DNA of 64,000 nt. Source: Clarkia xantiana subsp. parviflora (lineage: Eukaryota > Streptophyta > Magnoliopsida > Myrtales > Onagraceae). Under the pieces are notes generated by a model. That model was not told the origin of the DNA and did not search any database. It saw nothing but the letters and a program-made list of their open reading frames with translations. Shown here one piece after another: positions 11,105-21,419 of this stretch. Numbering within the stretch: the stretch's first letter is position 1; each line of letters starts with the position of its first letter. The position numbers were made by a program, and so were the translations under genes. The stretch is from positions 34,773,452 to 34,837,451 of the forward strand of contig JAPTYO010000002.1 of assembly GCA_036873135.1 (NCBI GenBank), written 5' to 3'.

Positions 11105-11833
11105 TCATTTGGCGATTTCGGTTCCATTTTTCTGATTGACAATTAACTCGGAATCACATCGTACCATTAAGTTGGCGATTCCCATGCCTTTGGATATGTG
11201 AAGGCCTATTAGCAAATCCCCATATTCTTCTTCATTATTGGTGGCTTGAAAGGTCAAGGCCAACACGTATCGGAGTGGTTCCTCGTCAGGTGGCGTCAAT
11301 ACTAGCCCTGCCCCACATCAAAAGGAGGAGGATGAACCGTCGGTATACAACAACTATGGCATAGTGTCATTAGCCACGTTTTATAGCGTTGCTTTCACAT
11401 GTTCTTCCTGAGGGAGAACGACAGGTTGGGCGTCTGGCGTCGCCGTGTTTTCCGCGATAAAGTCGGCCAGCTTTTGGCCCTTGATCGCCTTTCGTGGCTC
11501 AAAGTGAATGAGAAATTCACTTAGTTGCACCTCCCATTTAACCATTCTTCCCAAAATATCGAGCTTCTGCAAGAGTTGTTTCAGGGGTTGATTGGTGAGT
11601 ACCGTGATTTCATGGGCGTGGAAATAAGGCCGTAGTTTTCTCGCCGCTATCAGTAGGGCATATAAATACTTCTCAATTTCCATGTAGTTTGCTTCAGCGA
11701 CGTCAATAAGCTTGCTAACATAGTATACCATAATTTGAATATTGCACGTTTCTTTGATGAGTACTGAGCTTACCGCCGCCGAACTTACACTTAGATAGAG
11801 GAATAAGGGATCCTCTGGTAATGGTTTTGCCAA
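11105..11833 (-). pseudogene. Tat-1 RNase H and start of the second (archaeal-like) RNase H
   Basis: The frame 11833-11381 is the gypsy RNase H region ('LFLYLSVSSAAVSSVLIKE', 'YMEIEKYLYALLIAARKLRPYF', 'LADFIAE'). The usual first catalytic Asp is replaced (LSVSS). The frame 11299-11105 belongs to the second RNase H ('LRYVLALTFQATNNEEEY', 'RCDSELIVNQ'), so the order RNase H then second RNase H marks the Tat lineage. Between them the 'TDGSS' motif is shifted out of frame (about 11300-11340). Confidence 0.85.
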
Positions 11834-12006
11834 GGCGGGAAGTTAGTGGAGGTGCTTCTTCAGCTGTTGGAAGGCTTCTTCACATTCAGGCGTCCACTCA
11901 AACTTCTTGTTTGCTCTTAAGATTTTAAAGAAAGGAAAGGATTTATCGCCTGATCTAGCCAGAAATCTTCCCAGTGAGGCTAACCTTCCGTTGAGACTCT
12001 ACCTCC

Positions 12007-12821
12007 CTATGGCATGTAGGCGAGGACATCTCTTCTATGGGCTGTGACTTTCTCTGGGTTGGCCTCAATCCTTCTTTGGCTAACCATAAAGCCCAGAAAT
12101 TTCCCTGACTGAACACCAAAAGCACACTTGGTTGGATTCAGTCTTACTTGATGGCGTCGCATACAGGCAAACGCCTCTTCTAGATCTTGGACATGGTCTT
12201 GGCCCCTTTTTAACTTGACCAGCATGTCGTCGACATAGGCTTCCATGTTACTTCCTATCATGTTTTTGAAGAGCTTCTCGACCATCCGTTGATAAGTGGC
12301 TCCAGTGTTTATCAAATCAAAAGGCATGACCTTATAGTGATAGATATCACTATTGGCGTAAAAGACGGTGTGAGCCTCATCTTCGGGATGCATTTGTATT
12401 TGGTTGTACCCAGAATAGGCATCCATGAAGCTTAAGAGCTCATGCCCTGAGGTAGCGTCGACGAGTTGATCGATTCTGGGTAGTGGATAGGAGCCTTTGG
12501 GGCATGCCTTGTTGAGATCTTGAAAATCTATGCACATTCTCCATCTTCCGTTAGACTTATTTACCAAGACTGGATTAGGGACCCAGGTTTGGAATCGTAT
12601 TTCTTTCATGAAACTAGCGTCGACTAATTTTCCAACCTCTTGGCGTATTGCCGCCTTTTTCTCTGCTCCCATGGATCTTCTTCTTGGGCTACAGGTTTCA
12701 CGGCTGGGTCTATCCTTAGTTCATGGGAGATGATGTCGGGACTTAACCCTGGCATGTCACTAGGCTCCCAAGCGAATAATTCCTTATACTCTTTAAGGAG
12801 GGAAATTATCCTTTCCGCCAA
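12007..12821 (-). pseudogene. Tat-1 reverse transcriptase domain
   Basis: The main frame (12672-12007) holds 'FQTWVPNPVLVNKSNGRWRM', 'CIDFQDLNKACPKGSYPLP', 'SFMDAYSGYNQI' and the catalytic 'AYVDDMLVK'. The adjoining frame (12821-12624) gives the RT leader 'LFAWEPSDMPGL'. They overlap in different frames, so one shift separates them. All RT core blocks are present, unlike in Tat-3. Confidence 0.92.
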
Positions 12822-13092
12822 TTTTGGATGTAGAGCAGTCCCGATTTTAGCCTTTCCGTCGTCAACTTCGATGGCAAATCCCTTAGTCCCTCAATGGGGA
12901 CTGGTCGTCTGTCTTCCTCCCGAGAGTCCTCATCTGTGACAGTGGAAAAAGTTTCCCTTTGATTACGTCTTCTGATGAGGTCGACGTAACATTGTCAGGA
13001 CATCTTTTGGTCACCCCATACCTCTCCCATTCCATGATGAGTAGGGAATCTCATGACCTAATGGGCGGTAGAGGGAACAATTTAGTTTGAGT

Positions 13093-13755
13093 TTAGAGTC
13101 GTTCACCTATTATGGCGTTGTATGCATTGATTTGGTCGACAACCATAAAGCACACCTTCAGTTGTAAGGCTTTCCATCCTTGACCCAATGTTACAGGAAG
13201 ACGGATTGCTCCTAAAGGGTAAGTCGTTCTTCCTGCAAATCCCACTAGAGGGGAAGTTATCTCTTGGTGGTCCTCCTTTTTGTATCCCATTGAGGCGATG
13301 GCCTTGAAGGTGATTAAATCGGCGGAACTCCCTCCGTCGACATTTATTCTTTTTACCTCAAAATCGTTCACTTGAGTTGTGATCACCAGGGCTTCCTCAT
13401 GGGGCTGTGTCGCCTTGGTCATGTCATCTGTGGAGAAGGTGATTGCCATTGGCTCTAAACCCCTTGGTTTCTTGTGGGTGCCTGGTGAGGAAGCGCCCTG
13501 AGCCGCGTAAGCGTCTCGATCGACACTCGATTCGCCTCCGGCCGCAAATCCTCCCGATAAAACATTTATGTCGTTGTCTAGAGGGGTTCTCCATCTTCGA
13601 CCTTCATGAGCCCGATGTCGTTGAATTTCTCTTTGCATAAACTCTAGCTCTCTCCTCGCGAGGAGGCAATCTTCTGTGTTGTGCCCTTCTACTTGGTGAC
13701 TTTCACGGTAGGAGAGGGGACGACGAGTTCCCTCCGTCATTAAAAGTGTTTCCAA
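13093..13755 (-). pseudogene. Tat-1 gag end and aspartic protease
   Basis: The frame opens in the gag tail with a Cys/His knuckle ('HNTEDCLLARRELEFM') and 'NVLSGGFAAGGES', the conserved plant Tat 'INVIHGGFA' block. The protease follows: 'VKRINVDGGSSADLI', with DGGSS in place of D(T/S)G, then 'LVGFAGRTTYPLGAIRLPV' and 'NAYNAIIGE'. It joins the RT leader through a broken stretch at 13092-12822. The protease would cut the polyprotein. Confidence 0.87.
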
Positions 13756-14131
13756 CCACTGTTGAGTTTGTCGAAATTCTCTTGATGAAGCACCTCGGAT
13801 GGACGAACTCTCGCCTCGACCTCGGGGGGGTCTCTTGTAGGGTGGAGCGATTCGCCCGAAACTGTTCTACCCCAATGTGGCGGATCACTCTATGAATAAG
13901 ATCTTCCCATCTCACAACGGGTTCCGTGTATTGAGTGATGGCTAGAGATTAAAATTGTGGTCCCAATCCTATGAAGAATGTGCAGATGGCTTCTTCTTCC
14001 GCAAGTTCACCTCCGCTGTAGGCTCCCTAGAAACGCCTGAAGTAATTTTCCAAGGTTTCTGTCGATCCTTGAGAGAAATCCTCCGGTCTCCCTTTCTGGT
14101 TTCGTCTCGAGCTGCTCCTTGGTGGTGCCAT
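13756..14131 (-). pseudogene. Tat-1 gag remnant, strongly shortened
   Basis: ATG at 14131 opens 'MAPPRSSSRRNQKGRPEDFS', then frames break and only scraps of gag-like text remain (13915-13703). The space from the primer site to the protease is about 400 bases here against about 1.8 kb in Tat-3, so most of gag, including the capsid-like domain, has been deleted. Confidence 0.7.
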
Positions 14132-14147
14132 GACTTTTTGATCACCG

Positions 14148-14165
14148 TTCCCACAGACGGCGCCA
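14148..14165 (-). other. Tat-1 primer binding site
   Basis: In minus sense 'TGGCGCCGTCTGTGGG' lies two bases after the 5' LTR end. Tat-2 and Tat-3 carry almost the same site. Confidence 0.85.
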
Positions 14166-14167
14166 GA

Positions 14168-15007
14168 TGTTGGGATCAAAATGACGTGGCCTAAAGCTTC
14201 TGGTAATGGACTTCGAGGTTTCGCCTTCAACATGCTCTTCTAGGTATCTTTCTCGACCTCGAGGGGTGCTTAGTTTCCTTTTGAGCGTCTGGAAGGTGAG
14301 AACCTTAAAAGGGATTGGGGATCTGCCCCTGATTCCACTCCGAAGCTTAAGTCAGTAATGGAATTTCAGAGAGAATACTGTAAAAGTATATCAAAGATTC
14401 AAGATTATCTAAGTAATGAAAGTGCTCCCCTATTTATAAGGGGAAAGTACCGACTTTAATATGACGGCAAACTTTATGCCTTGATTGGCTGCTCAGTGGC
14501 TGCCTTTCTCTTATTGGTGGAGATGGACGGTGATGTGTCAGTAGGTGACAAGGAGGTCGCCACCTCATCATTCCTTAGCGTTGAAGGTTTCTTTAACCAG
14601 GTTACAAGCAGTTTACCACATCAGTTTTACCTTGAGAGGAAAGTTTCATCGGGTCAGAAGGTCGGCAAGCAGGTTGCCAGTTGGTACTTCTTTCTTAAAG
14701 GGAAGGGTCTCCTTGAGTTAGGAGGCGGCGAGCAGGTTGCCAGCTGGTGCCCCTTCTTTAAGAGGAAAGGTTTCTTCTTAGTGCCTGGCTGTCAACTCGA
14801 CTTATTCCTTAAGAGGGAGTCTTTAAAGGAGCAACAGGTTGTTACTTGTTCAGAAGTCGCCATGGTTGTCGACTTCTTTTATTATTGGTAACGACTGTTT
14901 GTCTTTGTATTCCTAATTCAAATATGACTATTCGTTGACTTGAATTTTGAGTGTTCCGACTTCAATGTTGTCGACCCTTGTAAGGTTTCCTCGAATCATA
15001 TCCAACA
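14168..15007 (-). repeat. Tat-1 5' LTR (840 bp)
   Basis: In minus sense it starts 'TGTTGGATATGATTCG' and ends 'GATCCCAACA'. The ends are inverted (TGTTGG/CCAACA). A TATA box 'tataaata' (minus) lies at 14431-14438. It holds internal repeats around 'caggttgccag'. No matching 3' LTR is found at the left end. Confidence 0.82.
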
Positions 15008-15012
15008 CTTGT

Positions 15013-15804
15013 GATAGGATTAAACAGTTTATATGCTTTGGTAACATCACTTAAGCTTAAAAATATACACTTTTCAGACTTATCATCTAGTTTCTTTCTG
15101 TTTACAGATGGCACTTTTGCAATAGCAACACATCCAAAAACTCTAGGATGCCTTACAGAGGGTTTAGAACCTGTTCATGACTCTTGAGGAGTGATATCCT
15201 TCACTGCAAATGTTGGACATCTGTTCAGAACATGAAAGCTGCAAGCAACCGCTTCAGGCCAGAACTTCTTTGGAGCTCATCTTGTGTTCAAGATGCTTCT
15301 CACCATGTTCACCATAGTCATGTTCTTCCTCTCTGCTACACCATTCTGCTGAGGTGTGTGAGGAGCAGTCTTTTGCCTCTCAATTCCATGTGCTTGCAGG
15401 TATCTCTTGAAATCATCTGAGCAAAATTCTTCTCCTCTATTTTTTCTGAAACACCTTATCTTGTATCCACTTCCATTTTCAACTACAGCTTTGAACACTT
15501 TGAAAATACTGAAAGCTTCAGATTTCTCACTTAACATAAAAACCCAAGCCTTTCTAGTGAAATCATCTATAAATGAGATAAAGTACCTTTTACCTCCATT
15601 AGATGCTGGTGTCATAAGTACACACAGGTCTGAGTGAACCAACTGCAGTGGTTTGGTGGCTTTCCAAGCTTTATACTTAGGGAATTTCTCCCTCTCATGC
15701 TTACCAAGCACACATCCTTCACACAGCTGCTGCTGTACTTTTATAGCAGGGAGTCCTTCCACTATTTTCTTCTTTGATAAGGTATTAAGTCCACAGAAAT
15801 TCAA
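15013..15804 (-). pseudogene. Copia-1 GAG pre-integrase and integrase
   Basis: The frame 15804-15277 starts in the pre-integrase zinc motif ('QLCEGCVLGKHEREKFP') and runs through the integrase core: 'LVHSDLCVLMTPASNGGKRY' (first Asp), 'FISFIDDFTRKAWVFML', and 'ERQKTAPHTPQQNGVAERKN' (Glu), the copia D-D-E set. A shifted frame continues to about 15013 ('KAYKLFNPITS'), where Tat-1 cuts it off. In copia elements integrase precedes RT, as here. Confidence 0.9.
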
Positions 15805-15828
15805 GTGGCCATACCTCAGATGCCAAAG

Positions 15829-16269
15829 TCAAGACTCCTTGCTATTCTTCTCTTGAACTGCAAGGTTTCTCTCCAAGGTCTCCAATTTCAGAGGGAACAA
15901 TCTATTTTTATTCATCTGAATTACCAAAGTTGAACCCTTCTTGTCCTCATATATCTCACACTTCTCCTTCTCGAAATGCACAGAGTAACCTTTCTGGAGA
16001 AGTTGCCCTACACTGAGCAAGTTAGTCTTAAGATCAAGCACAAATAATACATTATTAATGGTTACAATAAAACCATTCAAGGATTTTATTTTGATTTCTC
16101 CTTTTCCCTTCACTTGCACTGAGGAGTTGTCCCAAAAAGGTACTCTTGACCTGTAGCTCTCATCTAGACTTGGAAACACCTCCTTGGATCCCCTCATGTG
16201 GTTGCTGCAACCTGTATCTATGAACCAAACATCTGCTGATGATGATTCAAGATGTCTCTGAGTGGTCAT
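15829..16269 (-). pseudogene. Copia-1 aspartic protease region
   Basis: 'ADVWFIDTGCSNHMRGSKEV' is the copia protease active site (D-T-G-C-S-N-H-M). It is followed by 'VKGKGEIKIKSLNG' and 'VLFVLDLKTNLLSVGQLLQK', all standard. The frame ends shortly before the pre-integrase frame begins, with a stop in between. Confidence 0.9.
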
Positions 16270-16301
16270 AGCACCTCCCTTTCTTCAATTTCAATAAAAT
16301 T

Positions 16302-17187
16302 CTATCTCTCATCCCTTCCTTGGTAGCTTGACATTGCACTCAAACTTGTAGAGACCAAACTTATGGCACCTATAGCACTCAATGTCAGCCTTGTTCTTCT
16401 TTTTCTCCTTTCTCTAAGAGCTGCTGCTCCCTTTCTCTTGAGATTCTTCCTCTTCATTGTCTTTGCCTTTGTTCTAACCTCCACTTCCATAGTTGCCTCT
16501 CCTTCCTCCTTTTCTTCCACGAAATTGTCTTTTGCCTCTGTAGCTTGAGTTACTGAAATCACTCACAGCTTTTAGAGCTTGCTCTTCCTCAGTTGAATTG
16601 CGATTCAACTTTTGTTCATGGACAATTAGGGAGCTCTGCAACTCATCTAAGTTCAGTGTACTTATGTCTTTAGACTCCTCAATGGCACAGACAACATAGT
16701 CAAATTTAGCACTTAGGGTTCTTAGTACCTTCTCTATAATAGCAAGATCTTTAACTATCTCATCATAGAATCTCATCCCGGTACATACCTCTAATACTCT
16801 AGTGCAGTAGGCCAAGGCTTTCTCACCTTCTTTCATTTGGAGTAGCTCGAATTCTCTTCTCAGGGCTTGTAGATGGGCTCTCCTCACACGTTCAGACCCA
16901 GTTCCTTTAGCCTTCATCGAGTCCCAAATATCCTTAGCAGTATCTTTGCAAAGAATATTGTCAAGGGTTCCCCAATCAATGGATTGAAAGAGGATGTTCT
17001 TGGCCCTCATATCAGTCAGCTTCCTCTCCTTGTATGCTACTGCATCTCCAGCGTCTTGACCAATTCCATTTTCGATCACATTCCAGTACTCTCTTGCCCT
17101 CATCAGATTTTCTATCAACAAACTCCATCCGTCAAAGTTGCCTTCATATTTGGGTATTGCCAACCCTATGAAGATAGTCTCAGCCAT
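16302..17187 (-). pseudogene. Copia-1 gag (UBN2 type) with altered zinc knuckle
   Basis: ATG at 17187 gives 'MAETIFIGLAIPKYEGNFDG', then 'AKDIWDSMKAKGTGSERVRR' and 'LQMKEGEKALAYCTRVLEV', typical copia gag. The frame closes at 16474. The downstream zinc knuckle lies in another frame near 16330-16385 ('CYRCHKFGLYKFEC'), where the expected His is Leu. Start chosen because it is 47 bases inside the 5' LTR and directly after the primer site. Confidence 0.9.
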
Positions 17188-17213
17188 GGATTTTAACGGA
17201 TCTGGATCCTAAA

Positions 17214-17231
17214 CCGTGGACTCTGATACCA
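17214..17231 (-). other. Copia-1 primer binding site
   Basis: In minus sense 'TGGTATCAGAGTCCACGG' lies two bases after the LTR end, the methionine-tRNA type primer site. Confidence 0.88.
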
Positions 17232-17233
17232 CT

Positions 17234-17583
17234 TGTAAATGATATTTGATCTCAAACTCACAGGAACACTAGGTTACTGCCGTAACTTAAGCAACAAACA
17301 AAAATACTTATTGTACAAGAAAACGATGAATGAGAGCTTAATGTAAATGTAATTGACTGATCGATTATAACTGAAGAGATTACATCGAATTTAAAGTGGA
17401 TTACAACAACAAAATCTCTGAAAATAAGCACACTACTCTAACTAATTTAGAAATTAGCTAACCAACTAAAAACATGTGCTGCAAAATTAAAATTCAACAA
17501 AAACTGAACCAGCCGATCTGAACCATTTTCGAACCGGTCTGAGACCAACTAACTGACTTACAAAAAACGGAAACTACTAACAA
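17234..17583 (-). repeat. Copia-1 5' LTR (350 bp)
   Basis: Matches 6716-7074. In minus sense it begins 'TGTTAGTAGTTTCCG' and ends 'CATTTACA'. Right flank is the target duplication 'atttt' (17584-17588). Confidence 0.92.
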
Positions 17584-17588
17584 TTTTC

Positions 17589-18079
17589 GCTACCTGGTGA
17601 GGGAAAATTCCTATATCCCGCAGCGGAATAGTCACGCCTACTAAAAATAGTAATCTAAAATAAAAAAATGAAAGTTTGTTTTAATAGCTTAGTAAATAAT
17701 TTATTTTATTTAAACTTGTAACCTTTCAAGAAGGTTATTTAAGAGAAAATTATAAAATGCCTTAAAAAATAAAAATTATATTTATTTTTTATATTTTAAG
17801 TTATATTACACATATTAGTTTTTGCAAAATTAGAAACTACACCCGAGTTTATATTATAAATAATATTACTACATATATTAATTTTTTTATTAATTTTTTA
17901 AATCAAACCTTGACTAATTAATACAAAATTACGTTTGCATATAATTAATATATTTGTGAGAATATTTATATTAAAATTGTATACATTACTTTGACAAAAT
18001 ATTTATATGCAATAGTCTTTATAATATATATAAATTAATAAAAGTTTATATATAACATAATATATCTAGCTAGCATAAT
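17589..18079. other. Possible LINE leader stub, then AT-rich DNA
   Basis: The first 50 bases (to about 17640) are moderately GC-rich and probably continue the LINE 5' end interrupted by Copia-1. The rest is very AT-rich with long A/T runs. No gene seen. Confidence 0.4.
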
Positions 18080-18305
18080 ATATATATTCAATTCAAACCG
18101 AGTTCGAGCTCGATCTAAGATACACAATTTCATGATTAAATTGAACAATTTAAAGTTGGCGAGTCGAGTCGAGCCGAGAATGAGCTCGTTGAGTATGGCG
18201 CCGAGTCAAGCTCGAGTTTGAAAAATTTAGGTTCGGTCGAGTTCTAGCTCGAGTATAATGAGTCGAGTTTGCCGGATACTCGACTCGGCTAGTTTACAGC
18301 CCTAC
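18080..18305. repeat. Truncated copy of a small inverted-repeat transposon
   Basis: Text rich in 'gagtcgagctcgag' ending 'tagtttacagccct'. It parallels the right half of the full copy at 18373-18865 and ends in the same terminal sequence. Confidence 0.7.
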
Positions 18306-18372
18306 ACATTGCATAGATTAGTAGTGTTAACACTCGATTTTTAATTGAGTTGTAAAATTTGAATGTGTTAAG

Positions 18373-18865
18373 TTGGGGGTGTAAACGAGTCAAGCTACTC
18401 GTGAGCTGCTCGAGATTGTTTCAGTCGATATTCGAATTCTACTAGCTAAATTTTGAGTCGAGTCGAGCTTTTTCTAAAGCCGAGTCGAGTTCGAGTTAAC
18501 TGGTACTCAACTCGAGAGACTTGCAAGCCTAATCGAGCCTTTTTCTTTTTCCTTTTCGAGTCGAGTTTGGGTTAGAAATTTTTTATCTTTAAATAATAAT
18601 TTTATATATGTATATATTGAGTTCAAGTCGAGTTCGAATTCGAGTAAAAAAATCCTAATCGAGTCGAGTTCGAGCTCGAGCTAAGGCGCACTATTTATTA
18701 ATTAATTGAAATTGTTTAACCTTATCGAGTCGAGTCGAGTCGAGCTCAAACTCGTCGAGTATGGCACCGAGTCGAGCTCGAAAAAATTAAGGCTCGGTCG
18801 ATTTCGAGCTCGAGTAAAATGAGTCGAGTCGAGCTTGTCAGATACTTGGCTCGTTTACAGCCCTA
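18373..18865. mobile_element. Small non-autonomous DNA transposon (MITE), possibly hAT-like
   Basis: The left end 'gggggtgtaaacgag' and the right end 'ctcgtttacagcccta' are inverted copies. Flanks 'gtgttaag' (18365-18372) and 'gcgttagg' (18866-18873) look like an 8-bp target duplication with two changes, which would fit hAT. The interior is packed with 'gagtcgagctcgag' motifs. No coding capacity. Confidence 0.65.
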
Positions 18866-18873
18866 GCGTTAGG

Positions 18874-21030
18874 AACATAATTCAAGCATGTATATTTTTG
18901 GAAAAATAATAGAACTTGACACGTGTGACTTGTAAGACAGTTTTGAGCTTAATACATTACAAAGACATACATCAACATGTGTCTTGAATCGAAACTCGTA
19001 AAGCAACGAATGCAACACAACTTACCGTGAATCATTTAGTCTTATAAAACAAAAGTTATGATCAACTGAAATTAAAAGTGAGAAAAAAAATAAAAAAAAT
19101 CCTGCGACTACAGCAGGTAAATATACAATTTTATTTAATTTTAACCACCGCTTTCCAACATTTCTATTAAAATAAGCGGACCCAGCTGGTGAGATCTGTA
19201 ATAGACGGGGCTCGCCAACTTGAAAGGTGTGGTGGGGAGAGGAGAAGTATCAGTATTAGATACACCTGTTGCATGCATTCACGAGATTCTTGGTATACCG
19301 TAAGCTGATTATACGTAGTATTTTAATGCATAATTAGTGATATAACACAGTTATTTATACAAGTAAAGTGTCAGGCTCATAATGGTCATGTTAAGCTAAT
19401 ATATATAATGGTTAAAAAGCTATAATCAATTTGAGTTTTGCTCAATGTGAAATTTTGGTGACTGAAGTTTAAGTTGTTGATATTGACTTTTTGAAGTTTC
19501 AAATTTATTGAAATTTGGTTTTCCGTCCTTTTTTGCTGTCAAATTTGACATAATTATGTGTAAAGTCGAAACTGACCCTGATACTGTTATGTTTACTCAG
19601 GCCACCACCAACTCCGGCTAGTCACCACACTACTCTGGTTGGCCACCACCCTACTCCGGCCGGCTACCACCGACTCCGGTTGGCCACCACATTACTCCGG
19701 CCGACCACCACCCAACTAGGGGAAATTTTGAGATTTTTTTTTATCGGTCATCTGATAAGCACATGACCAAGTTTTGTCAATTTTAACAACAAATTTGAAC
19801 GAAGACAACAAATTTCAATAAAGTTGAAACTTGAGACAGCCATTATCAATAATTATTTAGTATGATATAAGTACTAATTTCATATGTACTAATTTTGCAG
19901 AGCACTTTCATGTGTTATATGTTAACTTATGTAATATATGTGATATAACAGTACACAGATGAATCAGTACTTACTCATCTGTGTAGTGTTGTATTAAAAC
20001 TCGATCATTTACATATGCAGATATGCTAGAGAACTATTAGAGTCATTCATTAGTTTTAGGAAATTGATTGGAGTTCCGACAATAGGCATCCGATTTGTTC
20101 CGACATCTGTGTAAATGGCACGTGATGTAATTTTAAGCAACTTTCGGGGTGAATTCACTACACTCACAATCGGAATAAGTCGGATGCTTGCCGTCGGAAT
20201 CTATATCAAGACTCTTAGTTTTATGGATTAATAACACGAACTTTTTTATAATTATAAATCGATAACCGAATTTTAATTTTTAAAAATTGACTATTTGAAT
20301 TTATAATTTTCGAGCAAATTGCTAATTTAGTTACAATAATGATATTTTGGTTATATAATGTGAAGTCTTTTAATGTGTACATAGAATGAATTTAGAAAGT
20401 AAACTGAAAGAATTGCACAAAAATGTTTTTAATTGGACGTTCAATTTGTTATACTACAATTTCAACGATATTTTTCAATTGAGCGTTCAATTGATTGTAT
20501 TTCGTTACCATCTTTTTCAATTTATTTATGAATCCATCTCAAATACCCATCAAAAGATCACATGTTTTTAGAACATGCTCATTTTCTATTTAATGTGATA
20601 TAAATTGTAAGATGTAATAAGAATTTAATCGAAAATTTAAAAGTTTAAGTAGTTGATTATTTAAGAAAAAGTTCAAATAGTAATTTGTAATTGGATAAAA
20701 ATTTTAGATAGCTGTTTAATTATTAAACCTTAGTTGTATAGTTTTCCACAAAGGCTTATTCGATTTATTTGAATTTAGAACCGAATTATAAAAAACTTGA
20801 AAACAAAAAAGTAAAAAGGATTATACATCATGCATGCAACAATCAAGAAGATATATATAGTGATCACGTACAGCAGATGGTTGTGTATTCGAAAATCCAC
20901 ACGCACAACGTGTCATATATATTTATTTATATGTTTCAAACAGATAGAAGGAAAGATAGATGCATAAGATAAAAAAGCATTGGTGGGAAGGGATGAAATG
21001 AAAGAAAGGGTAGGTAGGTAGGAAGGTGTT
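18874..21030. other. AT-rich intergenic DNA
   Basis: No convincing gene. It contains a short degenerate array (19590-19720) and scattered small palindromes. ORFs at 20386-20571 and 20769-20972 are low-complexity and are not supported. This belongs to the oldest DNA layer of the window, next to the nsLTP2 gene. Confidence 0.5.
19590..19720. repeat. Degenerate 25-bp tandem repeat ('ggccaccaccctactccggc')
   Basis: About five imperfect copies of a 'ggccaccac...actccggc' unit in otherwise AT-rich DNA. Confidence 0.7.
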
Positions 21031-21037
21031 GAATTTA

Positions 21038-21302
21038 TTAGCAGTGAGGGAAAGGAATCCTACAGGCTTTGGAGATCTTTTTTGCTGCAGGCAATTTGAT
21101 ATACTTGCCGTATCTAGGATCCGTTAGGTAAGTGCAGAGACAAGGTTGCTGGTCCTTGAGGTTTCTGCAGCACATTTTGGTGGGTGGTGCGGGGGTTAAG
21201 AGTGCGGGTAGACATGGTGCAAGTTGTGTCACGTTACAATCCACTCCCTCCGCCCACCAGAACCACCACTACTACCACACACCACCACTTATTCATTTTC
21301 AT
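21038..21302 (-). CDS. Type 2 non-specific lipid-transfer protein (nsLTP2), signal peptide and mature domain in different frames
   Basis: The frame ending at 21038 (TAA 21040-21038) encodes a mature nsLTP2: eight cysteines spaced C-x7-C-x13-CC-x8-C-x-C-x23-C-x6-C, exactly the type 2 pattern, with 'VDCNVTQLAPC' at the start and 'ISKACRIPFPHC' at the end. These small secreted proteins bind lipids in a disulphide-held cavity, usually in the cell wall. Upstream, ATG at 21302 opens 'MKMNKWWCVVVVVVLVGGGS', a clear signal peptide, but it is one frame away from the mature part and hits TAA at once after it. The mature frame has its own upstream TAG. A single extra base in the 'gcggagggag' run (about 21246-21255) would explain this. 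So it is either a young pseudogene or a base-call error. A TATA box lies about 105 bases upstream. Confidence 0.85.
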
Positions 21303-21405
21303 TTCTTCAATATCTCTCTCTCTTTTCTAATACCCTTAATAATAATAATATGGTGTTGTAGATTAATTGTCTGTGGTTGTGGTTGTGTTTGTATGTGGAA
21401 ATGAC

Positions 21406-21413
21406 AATTTATA
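21406..21413 (-). promoter_or_regulatory. TATA box of the nsLTP2 gene
   Basis: 'tataaatt' on the minus strand, 104 bases upstream of the ATG at 21302. A 'catgca' RY-like motif lies near 21443. Proposed from position and sequence only. Confidence 0.55.
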
Positions 21414-21419
21414 GGAAGG

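Larger units (their letters stand above)
8640..15007 (-). mobile_element. Tat-1: degenerate Ty3/gypsy (Tat-type) element nested in Copia-1
   Basis: Minus-strand order is 5' LTR (15007-14168), primer site, gag remnant, protease, RT, RNase H, second RNase H, integrase, 3' tandem repeats. This is the Tat plan (second, archaeal-like RNase H between RNase H and integrase). All coding parts carry stops or shifts. The left end does not match the 5' LTR: 8640-9030 is a different GC-rich LTR-like piece, and no target duplication partner of 'cttgt' (15008-15012) is found. Part of the copia integrase-RT linker is missing there too. I infer a deletion or an exchange with a related element. Confidence 0.82.
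6716..17583 (-). mobile_element. Copia-1: Ty1/copia LTR retrotransposon, degenerate, with a nested Tat element
   Basis: LTRs at 6716-7074 and 17234-17583 share ends TG...CA and are flanked by a perfect 5-bp target duplication 'atttt' (6711-6715 and 17584-17588). Minus-strand order is LTR, primer site, gag, zinc knuckle, protease, integrase, RT, RNase H, LTR, the copia order with integrase before RT. The integrase-RT linker is missing and replaced by the gypsy-type element at about 8640-15007. Several frameshifts are present, and LTR divergence is clearly larger than in Tat-2 or Tat-3, so this is an older copy. It sits in the LINE 5' leader. Confidence 0.93.
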
